A stretch of 64,000 bases of DNA from positions 434,001-498,000 of the forward strand of contig JAPFBL010000309.1 in assembly GCA_026182355.1 (NCBI GenBank), written 5' to 3'. Shown here piece after piece: positions 59,150-64,000 of the stretch (its first letter is position 1; each line of letters opens with the position of its first letter). The stretch comes from Hermatobates lingyangjiaoensis (Eukaryota > Arthropoda > Insecta > Hemiptera > Hermatobatidae). A model generated the notes under the pieces. It saw only the letters and a program-made list of their open reading frames with translations. It had not been told where the DNA came from and did no database searches. A program made the translations under genes and the position numbers.

Positions 59150-59262
59150 AACATAGAAGTGTAATTAAGAAATAAAAACAGCTACTTAATAAAGTTGTGA
59201 ATTCAGAATCTGCTCTGCTTTTCTACAATCTATGCTTGGAAGAAGATCTGCTGCCAACTTAT
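59150..59262 (+). pseudogene. PLE-like ORF start, family H
   Basis: The frame reads EHRSVIKK, a TAA, KQLLNKVVNSESALLFYNL, then CLEEDLLPTYT, and runs into the TA tract. It parallels the CLNEGLLPTFT end of the family E frame at about 22714-22748. The in-frame stop shows decay. The reverse transcriptase body is absent. Confidence 0.45.
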
Positions 59263-59284
59263 ACATATATATATATATATATAT
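59263..59284. repeat. (TA)n tract
   Basis: About 11 TA units between family H and family I modules. Confidence 0.9.
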
Positions 59285-59410
59285 AAACCTTAAGACATAG
59301 TAAAGAACACAAAAAAAGTCACTACAGAACTGACTTCGATATTTCGACATCCGTCGTTATCGGGAAGAAGTGCAAAGTACTCGCGTTGAGAAGCAAACTA
59401 CTACTGTATA
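59285..59410 (-). repeat. Family I single-arm module
   Basis: Minus strand: CCGATAA, C, GAC-GGAT-GTC, GAAATATCGAAGTC (about 59380-59328). The order matches the hammerhead-like scheme, with two core changes against CTGANGA. The GTCGAAATATCG segment resembles the centre of the family G palindrome (GGTCGAAATATTG). It sits next to the TA tract at 59263 and a TATATATATG stretch at 59407. Confidence 0.45.
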
Positions 59411-61380
59411 TATATGCTAGTAATATTTAATATTAAAATTAAATAATTTGATTATTAACAAAAATGAGTGTGAAAGTTTTAATGTGCATAAAATTATATC
59501 CATGTTCCAAAATCACATTCATTATTTAATAGAGCATCATTTATTAAACATCTCAAAAAATAAAAAAATATAGTTAAACTAAAGGTAATTAATTTTTTAC
59601 TCTGTCACTAAATTAATGCAAATGAATCAAACCATTCAATAAAGAACTAACGAAATTAAATCTCAGAAGGTGCCAGCAATTAATTCTTGACATTCATATG
59701 CAAATTTATGGATATTTTACCGTCCACTGAAACGACAGTGTTATTTTATTGCTCTTGTCGGTATTATAAAATTAAATAACATAGTCAGTTTAGTGCTAAT
59801 TTCTTTTCCTTTTCACAATTTTTTCATTTATGATAAATACTTAAAAAGTTCTGTTTCTTTAAATATTATAAAAAATACTTTCAAAAAACAATCATGTCAT
59901 AGCATTTTAAGTTTTGATACCTGGAAGGATCTTAAAAGATCTACATTCAGTTTTTACAGCTGTATTGTCATTTACCGTAATCATACTCACTGGTATATTT
60001 GTTTGCAGAATGAAAATGATTACCTAATATGTTTCGCAAAAATTTCATTGTTCTTTGTGAAGAGTTAGTCTAAAAAAATTGTCTTATAATAATAAAATAT
60101 GCTCTTTTCTTGCATAAGAGTTTAACAAAAGAGTATTCTGCTTATGCTCTTAATGTTTGATTCCAAGGTAAAACTTCATTCATCAAATGATATAATCTGC
60201 ATCGTGACTAAAATTTATCAGAATCATTCCTAAATGTACATTTTTATATTTGATTGTATGCCTAACTTTTGCAGTTGTTGAAAAATTTTGAAGTTTTTTT
60301 CAGGTTATGCAGCTATGAGTTTCATGATAGTCCTAAAATTTTAACACTATAGTATTAGTGATTTTAGGTTAAAAAACTTAAAAAAGTAAGTAAGTAAGAC
60401 CTTTCATGGTGAAACTGCATTCAAACACAATTGGGAATATCTACCTTGTAGGGTCATTCTGAGTTTACTGTTAGTGTGTAAAATATTAGTATTTAAATAT
60501 ATTTTCACTATAAAATATTTTACTGTGTAAACTATTAAAATTCTTTACCGTGTTCATAAACATTTGGATACATACCAATCTAGGAAGCTATAAACACACA
60601 CACTCACACACCAAATACACACTTAAATACAAATTCATCCGCTCAATACAAAATAGAAATATTAAAAAAGGACTCCTGAAACAAGTAAATCCGCTAAAAT
60701 CATCTGATCTTTTTTTCAAATTTATTATACTTTGCTTATAGTAAAATAAACTTTTACAGAATTAAAAAAGTAGTATTTAACAAACGATTGAATTGAGTCC
60801 AGAAATTAATATAATAATAAAAGGAATGATATGAAAGGTATTTGAATAAGTAAAAATAGAAGTACTATTCATAACTTAATATTATTATTCCTAAATTCTT
60901 CATTAAGGAATTCAGAGAGAGACAAATATTTAGGCTGTTATGAATTTACTTTCTTCCTATTGGGACCACTTCCAAAACATGCTTGTAATCTTAACTACAT
61001 CATTTTTTCTCTTATTGTAATGATGACTAAAAAAAAACTTATTTTCATGATCAAAAAACTTATGATCCATTTTCAATATTTACATATATTTGAGTGGAGG
61101 TTAGCATTAATTCTGATGAAAACGCGCGCGATCGCGTGTGTGTTTGTGTGAGCATATTTGTATATGCATGAGTTTGTAGGATCAAGAGCGTAAAGTAACG
61201 GGATACAAAGTGATATATTTCAAAAAATTTTAAGATTCTACCATTTTTGGAATCATTTCCAACATAAATATGAGGTCAATTATTGAAACATTATTTCGAT
61301 ATTTAGATTCATATCTGATGCTTTCATTTTTAATATATTCTTTCCCCTGATTAGTTTGGTCATATCCCTTTAGAAAGCAT
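59411..61380. other. AT-rich DNA without recognised gene
   Basis: It includes a small GCGCGCGATCGCG plus TG-rich stretch at 61124-61150; nothing else supported. Confidence 0.5.
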
Positions 61381-61880
61381 TTCAATGTTATGGGTACATT
61401 ATAATGGAATGATTTTCATCACTTATCATTCTCCAGGGTTTCAATATTATTCGTATATTATAATGGGAGGATCTACATTATTCATCATGATTTCAATGTT
61501 ACTAGTACATCATAACTGAATGATCTTCATCATTCATCATTTGCCAGTATTTAATTATTATTGATACATTGTAATGAGAGGATCTTCATTATTCATCGAG
61601 ATTTTAATGTTACTAGTACATTATAATTGAAAGATCTTCATCGTTCATCAATCATCAGGATTTCAATATTATTGGTACATTATAATGGAAGTATATTCAT
61701 TGTACGACATTTTTCAAGGTATTATTGTTATTGGTGCATTATAATGGTAGGAAATTCATCACATGAATGGTATTACTCAATGATTTCAACTCAACTCAGA
61801 ATTTCAATGCTATTGATATGTTATAATGGAAGTATTTTCATGATTCATCTATCGCAAGTGATAATAGTTATACGAGTATG
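61381..61880 (+). repeat. Degenerate minisatellite, about eight units of 50-60 bases
   Basis: Units begin near 61381, 61440, 61491, 61546, 61602, 61660, 61717 and 61800 with TTTCAATGTTATTGGTACAT-like sequence, followed by TATAATGGAAGGATCTTCAT and TTCATCAT. Substitutions and small indels differ between units, so the array is old. Confidence 0.85.
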
Positions 61881-62394
61881 ATACTACCACTTCCTGAGAT
61901 ACAAATGGTATTATGTGTATGATGAATCATCATTGTTCCCATAACATAACATTCATGTAAAACACCAGGACGTTAAGAGAATGACTTTGACAAAAGATGC
62001 AGTTTAAATAACAGGTATATCCTAAATTGTACCATTTTCTATACCATAATACATTTTCCGTCCTCTTTAAAAGCATAGTAATATCTTCTTGGTTGTATTC
62101 TCTTGAAGCATAAAACATAAGTGACATTTTTTCCTCCTTAGTAGGACCCCTACTTAGAGGGAGTTTATTACGTTAATTTCACATGCTCTACTTTTTATAT
62201 TACATGAATAATATATAATTGATTACTTAATTTGCGAAATAAAAACTTAAATAATATATTTTTTAGCATAAAATTGAAAAAAGATTAATGTATTAAAATG
62301 TTCTTTCCACATTTGCTTAATCAAAAGGAAAATAAATGATCAACAAATAGAAACATAGATTTTTACTGAAGAAAAGAGAAAATGGATTTTTAAC

Positions 62395-62620
62395 GGGAGT
62401 GAGAAGGGAGGTTTATCAATCATAGTTGAGTGTCGCGGCGGGATGGATGCGATAGAACAGGTGATCCCTTGCGGCGCTAGATAGCGGCAAGCCCATTATT
62501 CTCTGCGAATATCTCAGAGATTTCGCCCACCCTCCCCACTGATGGCTGATGACAGCTCCAAATCTACCTTTCCCTCCTCAGCCTTAAACCTCGTCCCACA
62601 CCTACCCATAAACGCACTGT
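62395..62620. other. GC-richer island with hairpin
   Basis: Contains GTGTCGCGGCGGGATGG and a hairpin at 62468-62491 (CTTGC, GG bulge, CGCT, loop AGAT, AGCG, GCAAG). The minus-strand frame of 110 codons that begins in AT-rich DNA to the right has no domain I recognise. It may be a regulatory element. Confidence 0.35.
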
Positions 62621-63874
62621 CAACAACAAAAAAATATATCACAGAATAATCTTTTATTCCAACAAACTGCTCTGAAAATACACGTACCAACAACTCAGTA
62701 AAAACCCACAAACATGCTACCTTTACTTCTCCAACTATCAGGAAAACAATAAAACACACAACTTTCGTAAAAAAAAACAGAGAATTGTTTAGTATGATTT
62801 CGTATCGCACATTCCTTTTTATTGAAGATATAAATAAATGCTTCAATATTTTATTTATCAGTTATAAGAATTTATAATCCACCTAAAAAAGTTTCAAAAC
62901 AGTATGCATAAAGTAAAATGAACTATAATTCAAATTCGATGATTCAATTAATGATAATAATGGTTTCAAAAGAGAACAAGCTTTTGTTTTATTATTTTAA
63001 ACCATATAAACTCTCAAATCCAATTTTATAAATATATTGTTCTATATACCTTTTTCCATCAGATAGACATATAGTAACAATGTATTTGCAACCAATAGTA
63101 TTTGGGTAATATTTCATTTGTAGAATATTACTGTTAAAATCTCATTTTGGCGACTTCTACTGCAAATCTTCCGAGCAAAGATAATATACTCGTATGGGAA
63201 ATAGTAAAACATTTAACTTAGTTATGTACATATAAATTTGGATTTTCACAGCAATTGAGAATGTTTTCTAGCAGCTGTTTGAACATTCATAATCGAATAC
63301 TAATTTTCATAGTTTCGTTTTAACTGCCAAGAAAAAATGTTATAACAAAAAAACTGAACTATTTGTAGTGCAGAAATAATAAGTATCACTGTTATGAATT
63401 ATGCTATGCAAATTTCCTTATGCACAATAATTGATAATAATGTAAGAGTATGAACGTAAAATTGTTGTAAGAAGTGACAATAATTGTTTGCATTAATCTT
63501 AATACCTTTTCTCGTATCTTTTACTTGCCTTACCATATTTAAAGGCTTCTTTCTTATTAACCTAATACTTCTGTTATTGTGACAAAATGTTAGTAATAAT
63601 TATTTTTAAATCACCATTTGAAAATTTAGTCATAATAATTAATGGCATCTAGTAAAAATTAAAATGATCAATCATGGTTATTTGGTTTAACATCATGAAT
63701 AAAACTGATCGCCATGAACCTAGGAAAGGAATTTAATTGGCTAAAACCGATTAAGCCGATATTGTTTTTAAATCCTCGGCAGAATAAATAGTGATAATAT
63801 TTGTTTGAACGATATTTATCAAATTTCAGCTGATTTGAGATCAAAATTAGTCAAATTGAGTTGAAATTTAATTT
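62621..63874. other. AT-rich DNA without recognised gene
   Basis: Nothing supported. Confidence 0.5.
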
Positions 63875-64000
63875 TGAATAAGAGCACTTGTTACGGTTAC
63901 GGTTCAATGATCTTATTCATTTTTCCTAATTTCTTACTATGGTTTAAACATTGATTTTTATTTCACGAGTTTATTCTGAAGTTTTGTTATATACATATAT
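63875..64000 (+). mobile_element. Family A half module at the window edge
   Basis: GAGCACTTGTTACGGTTACG, TCAATGATCTTATTC and TTTCTTACTATGGTTTAAAC, then the tail TTTATTTCACGAGTTTAT and a TATATAC border match the right arm of family A in diverged form. It may continue past the window. Confidence 0.5.

Larger units (their letters stand above)
58888..59262. mobile_element. Family H inverted repeat derived from a PLE 5' end
   Basis: Left arm 58888-58985 and right arm 59134-59230 are reverse complements with several differences; the spacer holds a hammerhead-like core on the minus strand (59021-59045). The right arm continues into a short coding stretch that stops at the (TA)n of 59263. The layout (core, leader, PLE-like frame, TA tract) parallels the large family E palindrome with different sequence. 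Confidence 0.65.

Noticed and set aside
62514..62846. 110-residue minus-strand ORF
   Set aside because: No recognisable domain; half of it lies in AT-rich DNA and half in a GC-richer island.

Overview
The window is strongly AT-rich animal DNA with no complete cellular gene. The host looks like an invertebrate, probably an arthropod or another protostome. The reasons are a Ty3/gypsy retroelement of the errantivirus type with an env-like third ORF, a mariner element, many Penelope-like element (PLE) remnants, tRNA-derived repeats and abundant (TA)n and (CA)n microsatellites. I cannot name the species. Most short ORFs here are chance openings in AT-rich DNA or translated (TA)n tracts.

Layout. 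1-3400: gene-free, with a pogo/Tigger-like terminal fragment and one copy of a short hairpin repeat whose second copy adjoins the retroelement. About 3400-9142: a decayed errantivirus-like copy with an open gag, a pol in several frames and an env that stops early; no 3' LTR was found. 9143-21868: gene-free, with scattered hairpin modules, microsatellites, a local duplication, a GC-richer island and one weak candidate exon. 21869-23000: two strong palindromes separated by (TA)n; the larger carries a full hammerhead ribozyme motif in each arm. 23054-23606: a frameshifted Lys/Glu-rich pseudogene. 25265-26005: a tRNA-derived SINE and, on the minus strand, what looks like the last exon of a class A GPCR. 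29690-31092, 43165-43770, 47508-47965 and 58622-59410: clusters of hairpin modules between (TA)n tracts. 48295-49218: an internally deleted mariner with a broken transposase. The remainder is intergenic or intronic, with minisatellites at 53356 and 61381 and several GC-richer islands.

The unifying theme is a set of at least ten sequence families, many arranged as palindromes and bounded by (TA)n tracts. Their cores follow the hammerhead scheme CTGANGA, one extra base, a short stem, then GAAA. One family (21911-22714) has every invariant core base, a two-base-pair stem III, the cleavage-site C and a stem I with an internal loop. Two families also carry a short coding stretch (LLPTFT or LLPTYT) that I read as the start of a PLE reading frame, and it ends at a (TA)n tract in both. 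Hammerhead motifs in PLEs are known. The compact, (TA)n-bounded, palindromic and mutually nested form seen here is the part that merits follow-up.
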